Assembly: GCA_030424545.1 (NCBI GenBank)
Contig: JAUHWL010000021.1
Span: forward strand, 1 to 45,070
Reading direction: 5' to 3'
Source of the DNA: Bacteroidia bacterium
Lineage (GTDB): Bacteria; Bacteroidota; Bacteroidia; Flavobacteriales; Schleiferiaceae
DNA length: 45,070 nucleotides
Position 1 is the stretch's first letter. The number at the start of each line of letters is the position of its first letter. This document shows, piece by piece, positions 37,248-45,070 of this stretch. A model generated the notes under the pieces. That model ran no database searches. It saw only the letters and a program-made list of their open reading frames with translations, and was not told the origin of the DNA. The position numbers and the translations under genes are program-made.

Positions 37248-37278
37248 CAGGCGCACAGAAATAAATCTGTAACGCCTG
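37248..37278 (-). terminator. Hairpin after the TonB receptor gene
   Basis: CAGGCG / CGCCTG plus ACAGA / TCTGT in one stem with a small internal bulge, followed on the minus strand by a T-rich TTTCTATTT. It separates the receptor gene from the lamin-tail gene, which probably has its own promoter in the remaining gap (37078-37247), though no clear -33/-7 pair was found. Confidence 0.65.
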
Positions 37279-37300
37279 CATCATAGGAAACGAAAAAAGT

Positions 37301-40096
37301 TTAGAAGCTATATTTTGCAGATAATGAGAAAGTAGTACCTATGGTGAATCTTTCAAAATCGTATGATTCTCCTTCGTATACGTACGTTTTAGCAAAGTCT
37401 GGGTTTAATAGGTTACGCGCTTTAAAGCCAAAAGTCCATTTTTTACCCCATCCTTTTTCTAATACAAAATCTAGCGTTGGTCTGGTTTGCTCGTAAACAT
37501 CGGGCACACGGCCACGGCTAACAATGCTTAATCTATCGCCCCACATATTAAAAGATACGGTTGCGGTTAAGTTTGTTGGCAAGTTTAAATAGCTTACAAA
37601 AGCGTTAACAATCCATGGGCTTTGGCCAAACATGGGGCGTGTAGCGCTTGCGTTTGGGTCTATTTTTAAACGTGCTTGGTACTCTTCTTCATCAATGGTT
37701 GTTTCAGCATAAATCAAGCTAAAGTTGGCGCCAGTTCTAATTTTATTTTTCTGGTTAGATAAAAACGGAAGCTCTTTTTTTACTTCGAATTCTAGTCCGT
37801 AAACAGTGGCTTGGGGTACGTTTACAAAACTAATTTGTGTGTTTTGTGCGCGTGGATCTATACTACGCTCTATTGGGTTTTCAAACTTTTTATAAAACAT
37901 ACTAACGCTTAGTAAGTCGCCTGCATTAGGGAACCATTCCCAACGTAAATCTACGTTGTCTATACGTGTTCGTTCTAATTCGGGGTTACCTACCAAAACA
38001 TAGTCTCCAGCAAACTGGTACGATGCAAAGGGTGCCAACTCTCTAAAAGTTGGTCTCGCCAATGATTTGTTATAGCCCGCTCTAATATTTACGTTTTTAT
38101 TTACGGCATATACTAGGTTTAAGCTAGGCAATAAGTCATTGGCTATAATTTTGCCAGGTTGGTCATTTGGGTTTTCGCTAGTTACATTTATGTCTGTGCG
38201 CTCAAACCGAACACCAAAAATGGCTTTTAATTTTTCTGTTACGGGCATCTTGGTCATTATATAAGCGGCAGAGATGTTTTGCAAACCGTTGTATGTGTTG
38301 CTTAATTGACGATTGCTGCGCATCCAGTATCCATCGTCTTGGTAACTTTCTATCAAGTTATCATCGGCAATAAAATCATATACGCTGCCATTAAAGCTTC
38401 CGTTTTGGTCTAGGTAATCATAGTTTAACTCAGAAAAGTCCCGGTCTTTGTTTAGGTAGGCTCCACCAAATTTTAAAATAGCTTCTTGGCTAGTCCAGTT
38501 TTTGTAGGGCAGCTCTAAGTTTAGCTTTAGGTCTATGTTGTCTTCAGCCATGTTTCTGTAGAACCTTGTTGGGGGTTGGTAGGCTTGCTGAGATATTTGT
38601 GGATGCGGATTGGATGTTTCATAATCTTCTATATCATAGGCAAACAAACGGAAATCGGGTTGTTTTTGACCAGCTAGGGTGTAACTTCCAATCCAATCTA
38701 TTTTTAATTTATTTAGATTTTTTAATACGTGTTCTCCCTTAAGCTGTGCCGTAGAAATGGAGCGTTGTACCCAGTTTAATGATTGAGAAAAAAACTGATC
38801 GTTATTCGGGATACTTTGGTATTCGTCCCATTTGCCTTGTAGGGTTCGGGTGCTTTTATCGCTGCTTTGATTGTGCAAAAGAGTTACGCCAATTTTATTG
38901 TGCTCATTTACTTTTAAATTGGCATTAATCATAGCTCCCCACAAAACGCTTTCTACAGAGTTGTTGTCATCCAACAATCTTTTGGCTTGCAATTGCCCGG
39001 GGTTTGGAGACTCGTATCGACCAACATGACCATTTTGATAACTAAAGGTGTTGTATGAATATGTTAAGCTACCAATAATACCAAAGGGCATGGATCCAAT
39101 GTTTTTTTGATCTCCTACAGAAATGGAGTAGCGTTGATTTAACCCTGGGCTTTTCGCAATAGGGCTCATGGTTTTGTTGAAAGATTTTGCAATGTTTCTG
39201 TTGTTATCATCACCTAAAAAGCCTGCGAGATTATCGGGTAGTTTATTGGCATTTTTCGGAGCGTTTCGGGTACCATCATCTAGGGCAAGCCAATCGGTTT
39301 TACCACCATAGTAGCTTATAAAGTTGTTGTTAAATGTACTTTGATTGTTGTAGCCTATTGAACCACTAAACTGAAATGTGAATTTATCAGGAAAATCTTT
39401 TGTGCCTAAGTTGATCAAGCCACCTGTAAAATCACCCGGCAAATCGGGGGTAAATGTTTTGTAGACAATCATGTTGTCTATCAGGTTGGTTGGAAATAAA
39501 TCTAACTGTACTGAATTTTTTTCAGGGTCTAAACTTGGGATATCAGCTCCATTTAAAAGGGTTTTGCTGTATCGGTCGCCTAAGCCGCGTACGCTGATGT
39601 ATTTGCCGCATTCTACGGTAACACCTGTTACGCGTTTCATAGCACCGGCCGCATCCATATCTCCAGCACGTTTTATTTGTTGGCTAGAAATGCCATCTAT
39701 TACAGATGCTGCATTTCTTCTTACTAAGGTTACTGCACTTTCTGTATTGCGCTCAACTTTAGTAACAATTACAACTTCATCCAATTGTTCTGTAGAATTG
39801 CTGAGGTAAAAATCAAGTGTGATTACTTGATTTGGTTTTACCACAATTTCTGATTTAATCTGTTCTTGGTAAGAAATAAAAGTGGCTTTTACGCGGTAAG
39901 TTCCTGCAGGAACGCTAAGGCTGTACGCGCCATCAAAATCGGTAGGGCTAACGTTAGTTGTACCCTCTATTAATACGGCCGACCCTATGAGGGTTTCGCC
40001 ATTTTCTTTGTCGTAAACAACACCGTGTATTGTACCGTTTTGGGCGGCACTGGCAAGTGTTATTAAAAAGGTAAATGCTGTAAATAAACGTTTCAT
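37301..40096 (-). CDS. TonB-dependent receptor with carboxypeptidase-regulatory N-terminus
   Basis: 931 aa outer-membrane active importer. Signal peptide (TAFTFLITLASAAQ), then a CarboxypepD_reg-like domain (about residues 20-110, GVVYDKENGETLIGSAVLIEG), a plug domain (RNAASVIDGISSQQI, VSVRGLGDRYSKTLLNGADIP) and a beta-barrel ending in the aromatic FSLSAKYSF. The receptor lies directly after a surface lipoprotein gene on the same strand (75 bp), an order that recalls SusD-SusC but with a different lipoprotein fold. The substrate is unknown; the context of PhoB-box-like repeats upstream of the lipoprotein suggests a phosphorus-containing compound. Confidence 0.9.
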   Translation of the reverse strand: MKRLFTAFTFLITLASAAQNGTIHGVVYDKENGETLIGSAVLIEGTTNVSPTDFDGAYSLSVPAGTYRVKATFISYQEQIKSEIVVKPNQVITLDFYLSNSTEQLDEVVIVTKVERNTESAVTLVRRNAASVIDGISSQQIKRAGDMDAAGAMKRVTGVTVECGKYISVRGLGDRYSKTLLNGADIPSLDPEKNSVQLDLFPTNLIDNMIVYKTFTPDLPGDFTGGLINLGTKDFPDKFTFQFSGSIGYNNQSTFNNNFISYYGGKTDWLALDDGTRNAPKNANKLPDNLAGFLGDDNNRNIAKSFNKTMSPIAKSPGLNQRYSISVGDQKNIGSMPFGIIGSLTYSYNTFSYQNGHVGRYESPNPGQLQAKRLLDDNNSVESVLWGAMINANLKVNEHNKIGVTLLHNQSSDKSTRTLQGKWDEYQSIPNNDQFFSQSLNWVQRSISTAQLKGEHVLKNLNKLKIDWIGSYTLAGQKQPDFRLFAYDIEDYETSNPHPQISQQAYQPPTRFYRNMAEDNIDLKLNLELPYKNWTSQEAILKFGGAYLNKDRDFSELNYDYLDQNGSFNGSVYDFIADDNLIESYQDDGYWMRSNRQLSNTYNGLQNISAAYIMTKMPVTEKLKAIFGVRFERTDINVTSENPNDQPGKIIANDLLPSLNLVYAVNKNVNIRAGYNKSLARPTFRELAPFASYQFAGDYVLVGNPELERTRIDNVDLRWEWFPNAGDLLSVSMFYKKFENPIERSIDPRAQNTQISFVNVPQATVYGLEFEVKKELPFLSNQKNKIRTGANFSLIYAETTIDEEEYQARLKIDPNASATRPMFGQSPWIVNAFVSYLNLPTNLTATVSFNMWGDRLSIVSRGRVPDVYEQTRPTLDFVLEKGWGKKWTFGFKARNLLNPDFAKTYVYEGESYDFERFTIGTTFSLSAKYSF

Positions 40097-40121
40097 TTCC
40101 TGTGATGTTTATTAAAAGAGA

Positions 40122-40141
40122 CAATCCCATTTTCGGGATTG
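40122..40141 (-). terminator. Intercistronic hairpin between lipoprotein and TonB receptor genes
   Basis: CAATCCC / GGGATTG stem, 6-nt loop, with an interrupted T stretch (TCTCTTTT) after it on the minus strand. It may attenuate transcription into the receptor gene, lowering it relative to the lipoprotein. Confidence 0.55.
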
Positions 40142-40171
40142 CCTTTTATAAATTTCTGTGTTGATGTTTTG

Positions 40172-41584
40172 TTATTGAATAACCGTTTGTGCAGTTAAAG
40201 TCCAGCTCTCATGCCAAGCATCAGACATATTTGGGTTGAAAGCGCCTTTGTAGTTTGTTTGAGTAAACCAAGCATCTAAGCCTGAAGGCCAAATAGCAGA
40301 AGCAGCTTCAGTGGCTTGTGGGTAAAGCACGTTGCTAAACATAGGGTCTGTCATTTGGTTGTTTACAACATTAGCGTGCATCCAAAGGTCATTGCCGTTA
40401 TTGTCCACAATTTGCTCGTTAAGTTGATTGTTGGCACAATTCCAAAGTATGTTTTGGCTAAATTGTAAATCACCAGCATTTAACCTTGCCATGGCGTGTT
40501 CACCAGAACCTAAATCTTCCACATCAACACCTTTGCCCCATTCTGTAAAAATTGAGTTCCAGTATAGTCCGCCTGCATTATCGCGGAAGGTTAAAGCTCT
40601 CTTACCGCTGGCCATACCTTTACCAATAGAGGTTACGTTAGCAAAAACAGGAGTTGCATAAGGAGTTCCGTCTTCTGGATCTGTACCACCATCGTGCTCG
40701 CCACCTCTATCAGAAGGTTGATAAACCAAAGCGAATTGTACAAAACCTCTCCAACCTTCGTCATAGTCTATAGCATCATCACCCACGTTTGTAGAAATGA
40801 GGTGTTTGATGCGTGCAGTTCCGCCAAAAAATTCTACGCCATCATCTGCATTGGCAATGATTTCCACAAAATCTATTTCTGTAGCGCTACCAACACCGCC
40901 TAGTGTTAATCCGTTAATTTCGTTTCCGGCACCAATATCAGTTCCACCGTGGCGAATAGAGATGTATTTTAAAGAACCAGAGTTGTCTAAATCGTTATTG
41001 CCTCCATATAAACCACGAGATTCGTTTGTTGGAATGCCTTCTACGGCAGATTCTCCAGGAGAAGAGTTAAGCACAGCATTGCCTAAGATAATTAGACCAC
41101 CCCATAAACCGTTGGTGCTAGGCGTTAAGTTACCGCTATTTTCAAATCCGCTATCGTCTGCTTTTCTTCTAATTTGATCTGCTTCAGAGGTGAAAATGAT
41201 AGGGTTTGTGCTTGTACCATCTGCGTTAATTTTTGCACCACGCGCAACAATAAGTGCCGATGCGTTTTCGCCTTGCCCAGATTGTCCTTTAATTACTGTA
41301 CCCTCTTCTATCGTTAATGTTTGCCCGCTGTTCACAAATACCATCCCGTTTAATACATAGGTATTCGCGCGGTTCCAAGTTATTGTTCCTGTTCCTTTTC
41401 CAAAATCTTCAACAGTTATTATTGTTTCTACAATGTTACCACTTCCATCTTTTATTACCGATGTAGAATAAGTAGTCTCAGGAGTTGTAGGGGTTGTTGG
41501 AGAATCATCTTCGTCTTTTTTACAAGATGTAATTGAGATTGCCCCTAGTAGTGAGACGAATAAATAAAGTTTTAAGTTTTTCAT
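40172..41584 (-). CDS. Surface lipoprotein with beta-helix-like repeats, partner of the TonB receptor
   Basis: 470 aa. Signal peptide with lipobox ISITSC (Cys at about residue 21), then the acidic, threonine-rich linker KKDEDDSPTTPTTPETT typical of surface-exposed Bacteroidota lipoproteins. The body has repeats like LTIEEGTVIKGQSGQG, GARINADGT-like segments and many NG/GG turns, suggesting a parallel beta-helix. Homologues are sometimes wrongly named multidrug transporters in databases; there are no membrane segments here. It is the first gene of a leftward unit with the TonB receptor, and its upstream region carries three PhoB-box-like repeats shared with the divergent response regulator. 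Confidence 0.75.
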   Translation of the reverse strand: MKNLKLYLFVSLLGAISITSCKKDEDDSPTTPTTPETTYSTSVIKDGSGNIVETIITVEDFGKGTGTITWNRANTYVLNGMVFVNSGQTLTIEEGTVIKGQSGQGENASALIVARGAKINADGTSTNPIIFTSEADQIRRKADDSGFENSGNLTPSTNGLWGGLIILGNAVLNSSPGESAVEGIPTNESRGLYGGNNDLDNSGSLKYISIRHGGTDIGAGNEINGLTLGGVGSATEIDFVEIIANADDGVEFFGGTARIKHLISTNVGDDAIDYDEGWRGFVQFALVYQPSDRGGEHDGGTDPEDGTPYATPVFANVTSIGKGMASGKRALTFRDNAGGLYWNSIFTEWGKGVDVEDLGSGEHAMARLNAGDLQFSQNILWNCANNQLNEQIVDNNGNDLWMHANVVNNQMTDPMFSNVLYPQATEAASAIWPSGLDAWFTQTNYKGAFNPNMSDAWHESWTLTAQTVIQ

Positions 41585-41642
41585 AATGTTTGTCTAAATC
41601 TTTTTGTTTGTTTTTTTAACACCGCAAAGAACCATAGGCCGT

Positions 41643-41659
41643 GTTAAGGCAGGGTTAAC
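41643..41659 (-). promoter_or_regulatory. PhoB-box-like repeat A between lipoprotein and response regulator genes
   Basis: On the minus strand GTTAACCCTGCCTTAAC, matching the transporter boxes at GTTAAC-N5-CTTAA. It is nearest to the lipoprotein gene (59 bp upstream of its start). Confidence 0.55.
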
Positions 41660-41716
41660 CAACTTTAAATGTTATTTCAACAATTAGGATTTATAGCGCT
41701 GTGAATTGTGCTGAAT

Positions 41717-41733
41717 ATTAACTTGGTGTTAAT
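41717..41733 (+). promoter_or_regulatory. PhoB-box-like repeat B
   Basis: ATTAACTTGGTGTTAAT, TTAA half-sites 11 bp apart, 20 bp (two helix turns) before repeat C and 74 bp after repeat A. Confidence 0.5.
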
Positions 41734-41736
41734 AAG

Positions 41737-41753
41737 ATTAAGGAATTGTTAAG
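41737..41753 (+). promoter_or_regulatory. PhoB-box-like repeat C
   Basis: ATTAAGGAATTGTTAAG, TTAA half-sites 11 bp apart, ending 26 bp before the -7 element TACTTTTG (41780-41787) of the response regulator gene. Confidence 0.5.
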
Positions 41754-41779
41754 CCAGAGCTAGCACCTAAACAAAAGGT

Positions 41780-41787
41780 TACTTTTG
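41780..41787 (+). promoter_or_regulatory. -7 element TACTTTTG of the response regulator promoter
   Basis: Matches TANNTTTG and is identical to the phosphate transporter -7 element. No -33 TTTG lies at the usual distance; repeat C occupies the region just upstream. The start codon follows 24 bp later, the same distance as in the transporter promoter. Confidence 0.6.
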
Positions 41788-41811
41788 CTTAGTTTTTAAT
41801 AAAAACAGCAC

Positions 41812-42501
41812 ATGAATCCAGACGATTACCACATATTATTAGTAGATGATGATCCCGATATACTTGAGTTTGTAGGATATAATTTGGCAAAAGAAGGCTA
41901 TAATGTTTCAAAAGCATCATCAGGCTTACAGGCGTTAAAAAAAGTAAAAGAAAATATTCCAAACCTGATCTTATTAGATGTTATGATGCCAGAAATGGAC
42001 GGTATTGAAACATGTGATAAATTGAGGAATAATCCAGATTTAGATCATACCATTATAGCTTTTTTAACTGCTCGGGGTGAAGACTATTCTCAAGTGGCAG
42101 GTTTTGATGCAGGTGCAGATGATTACATAACAAAACCAATAAAACCCAAAGTTTTAACCAGTAGAATAAAAGCGCTTCTAAGGCGTCAGTCTGGTGCAAA
42201 TACAGAAGAGAGCAAAAGCACCGTTTTTGGCGATTTAGCTATTGACCAAGAGCAATACATTGTGATGCAAAACGGTGAAAAACTAGACTTGCCAAGAAAA
42301 GAGTTTGAACTGCTCACTTTGCTTACATCGCGCCCAGGTAAGGTTTTTAATAGAGAAGAGATTATGGATAAAATTTGGGGTAATGATGTTATTGTTGGCG
42401 GAAGAACCATAGATGTGCACATTAGAAAGTTGCGCGAAAAAATTGGCCAAAACAAAATTAAAACCCTAAAAGGGGTGGGCTACAAATTTGAAGATCAATA
42501 G
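41812..42501 (+). CDS. OmpR-family response regulator, PhoB-like
   Basis: 229 aa. Receiver domain with acidic pocket DDDPD (residues 11-15), phosphorylated D56 in LLDVMMPEMDG, and K in ITKPIKP; C-terminal winged helix (about 130-226) with LPRKEFELLTLL, VGGRTIDVHIRKLREKIG and LKGVGYKF. It is followed by a histidine kinase gene. A PhoB identity is proposed because its promoter region carries three 11-bp-spaced TTAA repeats also found at the phosphate transporter. Other OmpR-family roles cannot be excluded from sequence alone. Confidence 0.88.
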   Translation: MNPDDYHILLVDDDPDILEFVGYNLAKEGYNVSKASSGLQALKKVKENIPNLILLDVMMPEMDGIETCDKLRNNPDLDHTIIAFLTARGEDYSQVAGFDAGADDYITKPIKPKVLTSRIKALLRRQSGANTEESKSTVFGDLAIDQEQYIVMQNGEKLDLPRKEFELLTLLTSRPGKVFNREEIMDKIWGNDVIVGGRTIDVHIRKLREKIGQNKIKTLKGVGYKFEDQ

Positions 42502-42532
42502 CGTTTTTCAAGGTTTATATTTACCTCACCTT

Positions 42533-43588
42533 ATGTTTAGTGAAAATCAAAATCCAGAACGAGCAGCTGTGCTTTCGGCAGTTTTAAATGCAATTATTGT
42601 ATTTGTTCTTGTATTTATTGTTGTAGAAACAGTAACCCCAGAGTATTACGTGCTCTTAAGTATAATAGTTGCATTTATTGCGGCTATCCTTAATTTTTTT
42701 GTGGTACGTTTTGTTGTAGGCCAACTTGTTTATAGTAAAATAAAGCTGATTTATAAAACCATACATGGAATTAAAAAAATTGGCAAAAACAAAGAAGGGC
42801 AAGATCAAGTAGATAAAATTAGTTTGTCCCAAGTAGAGCAAGAGGTAGAGCTTTGGGCGCGAAAAAGCAGATTAGAGATTGCCGAGTTAGATGAACGAGA
42901 AAAATTTAGAAGAGAATATTTGGGCAATGTCTCGCACGAATTAAAAACCCCGATTTTTAATATACAAGGATATATTTTGTCTCTTATTGATGGCGGATTG
43001 GAAGACCCAAATGTTAATCGCAAATACCTTATTCGCGCCAGCAAAAGCGTAGACCGGATGATTAATTTGGTGGAGGATATGGATACGCTAAACAAATTAG
43101 AAAGCGGAGTTGTAGAGGTTAAATACAGACCATTTAAAATGGTTGACTTGATCAAGGATGTTTTAGATTCTTTAGAAGATCATGCAGCTAACTTTAAAAT
43201 AAAATTGCAATTCAGTGTCAACAAAAAAGTAGAGCACCAAAAGGTGTTGGCAGATCCAAACCGCATAGAGCAAGTGGTGGTAAACCTTATTATGAATGCC
43301 ATCAAGTATAGCAATCCTAATTCTACAGTTACCATTCGCTTGTTAGATTTTGACACAAAAGTATTGGTAGAAGTTGCAGATCAAGGCGTTGGAATACCAA
43401 ATGCAGATTTAGGCCGAATCTTTGAAAGGTTTTATCGCGTAGATAAGAGTAGAACTAGAGATGCTGGTGGATCTGGTTTGGGCCTATCTATCATTAAGCA
43501 CATCATAGATGCGCACCAAGAAAGCATCAATGTTGAAAGTTCAGAGGGCGTAGGCTCTACATTTTCATTTACACTTAAAAAAGCCTAA
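42533..43588 (+). CDS. Sensor histidine kinase, PhoR-like
   Basis: 351 aa from the ATG at 42533; a TTG at 42488 would overlap the regulator by 14 bp and add 15 residues. Two membrane helices (about residues 12-55) without a sizeable periplasmic domain, a short linker, then the HisKA dimerisation domain with phospho-acceptor H135 in VSHELKTPIFNIQGY, and an ATPase domain with N box NLIMNAIKYSN, G1 VADQGVGIPN, and G2 GGSGLGLSIIKHI. The lack of an external sensor domain resembles PhoR, which senses the phosphate transport complex rather than a ligand directly. Its stop overlaps the converging glycosyltransferase gene by 4 bp. Confidence 0.85.
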   Translation: MFSENQNPERAAVLSAVLNAIIVFVLVFIVVETVTPEYYVLLSIIVAFIAAILNFFVVRFVVGQLVYSKIKLIYKTIHGIKKIGKNKEGQDQVDKISLSQVEQEVELWARKSRLEIAELDEREKFRREYLGNVSHELKTPIFNIQGYILSLIDGGLEDPNVNRKYLIRASKSVDRMINLVEDMDTLNKLESGVVEVKYRPFKMVDLIKDVLDSLEDHAANFKIKLQFSVNKKVEHQKVLADPNRIEQVVVNLIMNAIKYSNPNSTVTIRLLDFDTKVLVEVADQGVGIPNADLGRIFERFYRVDKSRTRDAGGSGLGLSIIKHIIDAHQESINVESSEGVGSTFSFTLKKA

Positions 43589-44655
43589 GTAGGTATTGCC
43601 GTTTTAGAAAAAAGGCAAAACAACTCTTCCCAGTTTTTATGGCTAGCAATGGGGCTTAAATTCTTGTAGTTTGCCTCTGCTTGTATTAAACCAGTAGCAA
43701 CATCTAATTCGCTTTGGTTTTGAATAGCAAAATGCTGATTGTGATACGGCATGCTTGCTAAATATTCTTGCTCTGGCTGGCCTGGTGTGGGAATAAGCAA
43801 GGCCGCTTTAGGAGAACAATACAAATCCATAAGCGTAGAATAGCCACACCTTGCAATTATAAACTTGCTTGATTGATAGGCATCTTTAACCTCGTTGCGC
43901 GTGGCAAGGTCTATAACATTCCAATTTGTAGGTAATTGTTCAGAAAGCGGATTTTTAGTGCCTCTGAGTAATCGGATTTGTTGCTTTGAACCTTTAAGCT
44001 GCTCTATCAATTTATTTTCTAAAAGCGTTCGCTGAGGTTCTGGTCCAGATAAAACAACAGAAACAGTAGAACCAACATTGTCGTTAAAAGGTACCAAGTC
44101 GCTTAACAGACCAATATATTTGATTTTATTAAAATGCTTTTTATGGCCTAAGTCTCCACTTAAATTTGTATCTCCATAAACATCGGGAACCCAAATTTGC
44201 GTATAATTTTTAATCAATTGCGTATGACCAAAACTTGCCAAAGTGCTTAGTAATTTGGCCTTAATAAACAATTGGTGCGTCATGTAAACCGATGGAATAT
44301 TCGGGCTATAAACGCTAGGCCGATTGTCGCTAATGATACCGCATACAGGGTTGTGGTGTAAAAAGTGTGCAATTGTTTTTTTTTCTTGAAGATGCCATGC
44401 GCTTAGTGCTAAAGACTGTTTACCAACCGATAGGATTTGAGAACCCTTACTGGCGTATTCAACATTAGGATTTTCAAGGGTTAAAAATTGGCAGTTTGGA
44501 AACTCTTTTTTTAGTAGTGCTAATGCTAATCCGTCACTGGCTATGGTAACGGTAAACCCGTTTTTACATAAAGCATTAATGATTGAAATACTGCGTGTTG
44601 CATGGCCTAATCCCCAGTTTAAAACCCCAAAAAGAATGTGCTTGGTTTTAGGCAT
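43585..44655 (-). CDS. GT-B glycosyltransferase-like protein, MurG/UGT type
   Basis: 356 aa. The N-terminal GLGHATRSISI and the C-terminal IARCGYSTLMDLYCSPKAALLIPTPG with QPEQEYLA match the nucleotide-sugar binding layout of GT-B enzymes such as MurG and UDP-glucosyltransferases (Gly-rich loop, sugar-binding Gly and Gln/Glu). It is a conserved Bacteroidota family of unknown acceptor. It converges with the histidine kinase gene and overlaps it by 4 bp. Confidence 0.75.
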   Translation of the reverse strand: MPKTKHILFGVLNWGLGHATRSISIINALCKNGFTVTIASDGLALALLKKEFPNCQFLTLENPNVEYASKGSQILSVGKQSLALSAWHLQEKKTIAHFLHHNPVCGIISDNRPSVYSPNIPSVYMTHQLFIKAKLLSTLASFGHTQLIKNYTQIWVPDVYGDTNLSGDLGHKKHFNKIKYIGLLSDLVPFNDNVGSTVSVVLSGPEPQRTLLENKLIEQLKGSKQQIRLLRGTKNPLSEQLPTNWNVIDLATRNEVKDAYQSSKFIIARCGYSTLMDLYCSPKAALLIPTPGQPEQEYLASMPYHNQHFAIQNQSELDVATGLIQAEANYKNLSPIASHKNWEELFCLFSKTAIPT

Positions 44656-44699
44656 AAAGATGATTTATATCATGTAGCTAAAAAAAGTGACCTATTAGC

Positions 44700-44730
44700 T
44701 TTGCCGCATTAAGTGGGAGACTTAAATTTG
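44700..44730 (+). promoter_or_regulatory. Bacteroidota promoter (TTTG-N19-TAAATTTG)
   Basis: -33 TTTG (44700-44703) and -7 TAAATTTG (44723-44730) with a 19-bp spacer, the full consensus. It lies 52 bp upstream of the start of the last gene. Confidence 0.7.
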
Positions 44731-44782
44731 CCCCGTTATTTTTAATCAGTCTAAATAAGAATAAGAAATAAAAACACAAAAA

Positions 44783-45070
44783 ATGAAAAGAATTTCACTC
44801 CTTGTTTTATTGTTTGCAAATGTACTATTATTTGCGCAAAAAACTGAAAATGTAAGTGTTGGGGCGGGCTATGCAAATGATGTTTATTACTCTTTTGCAA
44901 ACGGAGTTGTAAAAACAGAAGTAAGAACCAATTGGCATATTGGTTTTACAACAAAAATTGTTGATGCCGCTATTTGGACCAATGAAGGTTTAGGTGTTGA
45001 GTTGTTTGTTGCTTCTACCGATACGAGCGACTGGAATACGCTAGACACCACAGGAATGACATGGGATTTG
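44783..45070 (+). CDS. Secreted protein, 3' end cut by window edge
   Basis: 96 codons are visible from the ATG at 44783 and remain open at the window end. Signal peptide MKRISLLVLLFANVLLFAQ, then a beta-rich segment with DVYYSFANGVV, TNWHIGF and WTNEGLGVELFV, which recalls the N-terminus of HmuY-like or T9SS cargo proteins in Bacteroidota. A full-consensus promoter lies 52 bp upstream. The family assignment is tentative because the C-terminus is missing. Confidence 0.7.
   Translation, partial: MKRISLLVLLFANVLLFAQKTENVSVGAGYANDVYYSFANGVVKTEVRTNWHIGFTTKIVDAAIWTNEGLGVELFVASTDTSDWNTLDTTGMTWDL

Noticed and set aside
44708-44726. A further PhoB-like box before the last gene (TTAA twice)
   Set aside because: The half-sites are 13 bp apart rather than 11, and the second one overlaps the -7 element.

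Overview
The window comes from a Bacteroidota chromosome, most likely a flavobacterium-like lineage. The evidence is: type IX secretion system (T9SS) sorting domains of both kinds (type A at the end of the 33.6-37.1 kb gene, type B/CHU_C at the end of the 28.9-31.1 kb gene), a TonB-dependent receptor with a carboxypeptidase-regulatory N-terminus, an OmpA protein with thrombospondin type 3 repeats, AT-rich DNA, few Shine-Dalgarno sequences, and promoters with the Bacteroidota -7 element TANNTTTG (TACTTTTG recurs). Species cannot be named from sequence alone.

Layout. 0-3.4 kb: an accessory restriction-modification module (single-chain R-M-S protein plus XRE controller), bounded by a 15-bp inverted repeat and hairpin-rich DNA. 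3.5-8 kb: lipid and envelope genes (lnt, pssA, acpH, a beta-barrel protein). 8.07-8.29 kb: tRNA-Leu(UAA) and tRNA-Gly(GCC). 8.3-14.3 kb: mutS, a SpoU methyltransferase, an OmpA protein, a deoxynucleoside kinase and folK. 14.3-17.7 kb: a tightly coupled sppA / queuosine precursor transporter / flippase-like membrane protein operon. 17.7-23.6 kb: DUF2797, GH3, a second deoxynucleoside kinase, tag and a YyaL-type protein. 23.7-27.3 kb: a PiT phosphate transporter with a PhoU-like tail and an OprP-type porin. 27.4-33.4 kb: M20 dipeptidase, T9SS cargo, unknown secreted proteins and a LuxE-like enzyme. 33.6-41.6 kb: a secreted lamin-tail/OB-fold protein, a TonB receptor and a surface lipoprotein, all leftward. 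41.8-43.6 kb: a divergent PhoB/PhoR-like two-component pair. 43.6-45.07 kb: a glycosyltransferase and the start of a secreted protein cut by the window edge.

The most interesting signal is a putative phosphate-starvation circuit. Motifs of the form TTAA-N7-TTAA (11-bp direct repeat spacing, the geometry of PhoB boxes) occur twice in front of the phosphate transporter and three times between the two-component genes and the lipoprotein/TonB receptor genes. This ties the sensor pair, the PiT transporter and the surface uptake locus into one proposed regulon; the surface locus, with a secreted protein built of lamin-tail and nucleic-acid-binding-like folds, may scavenge phosphorus from an organic or nucleic acid source. 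The motif and its positions are read from the sequence; the regulon and substrate are inference.
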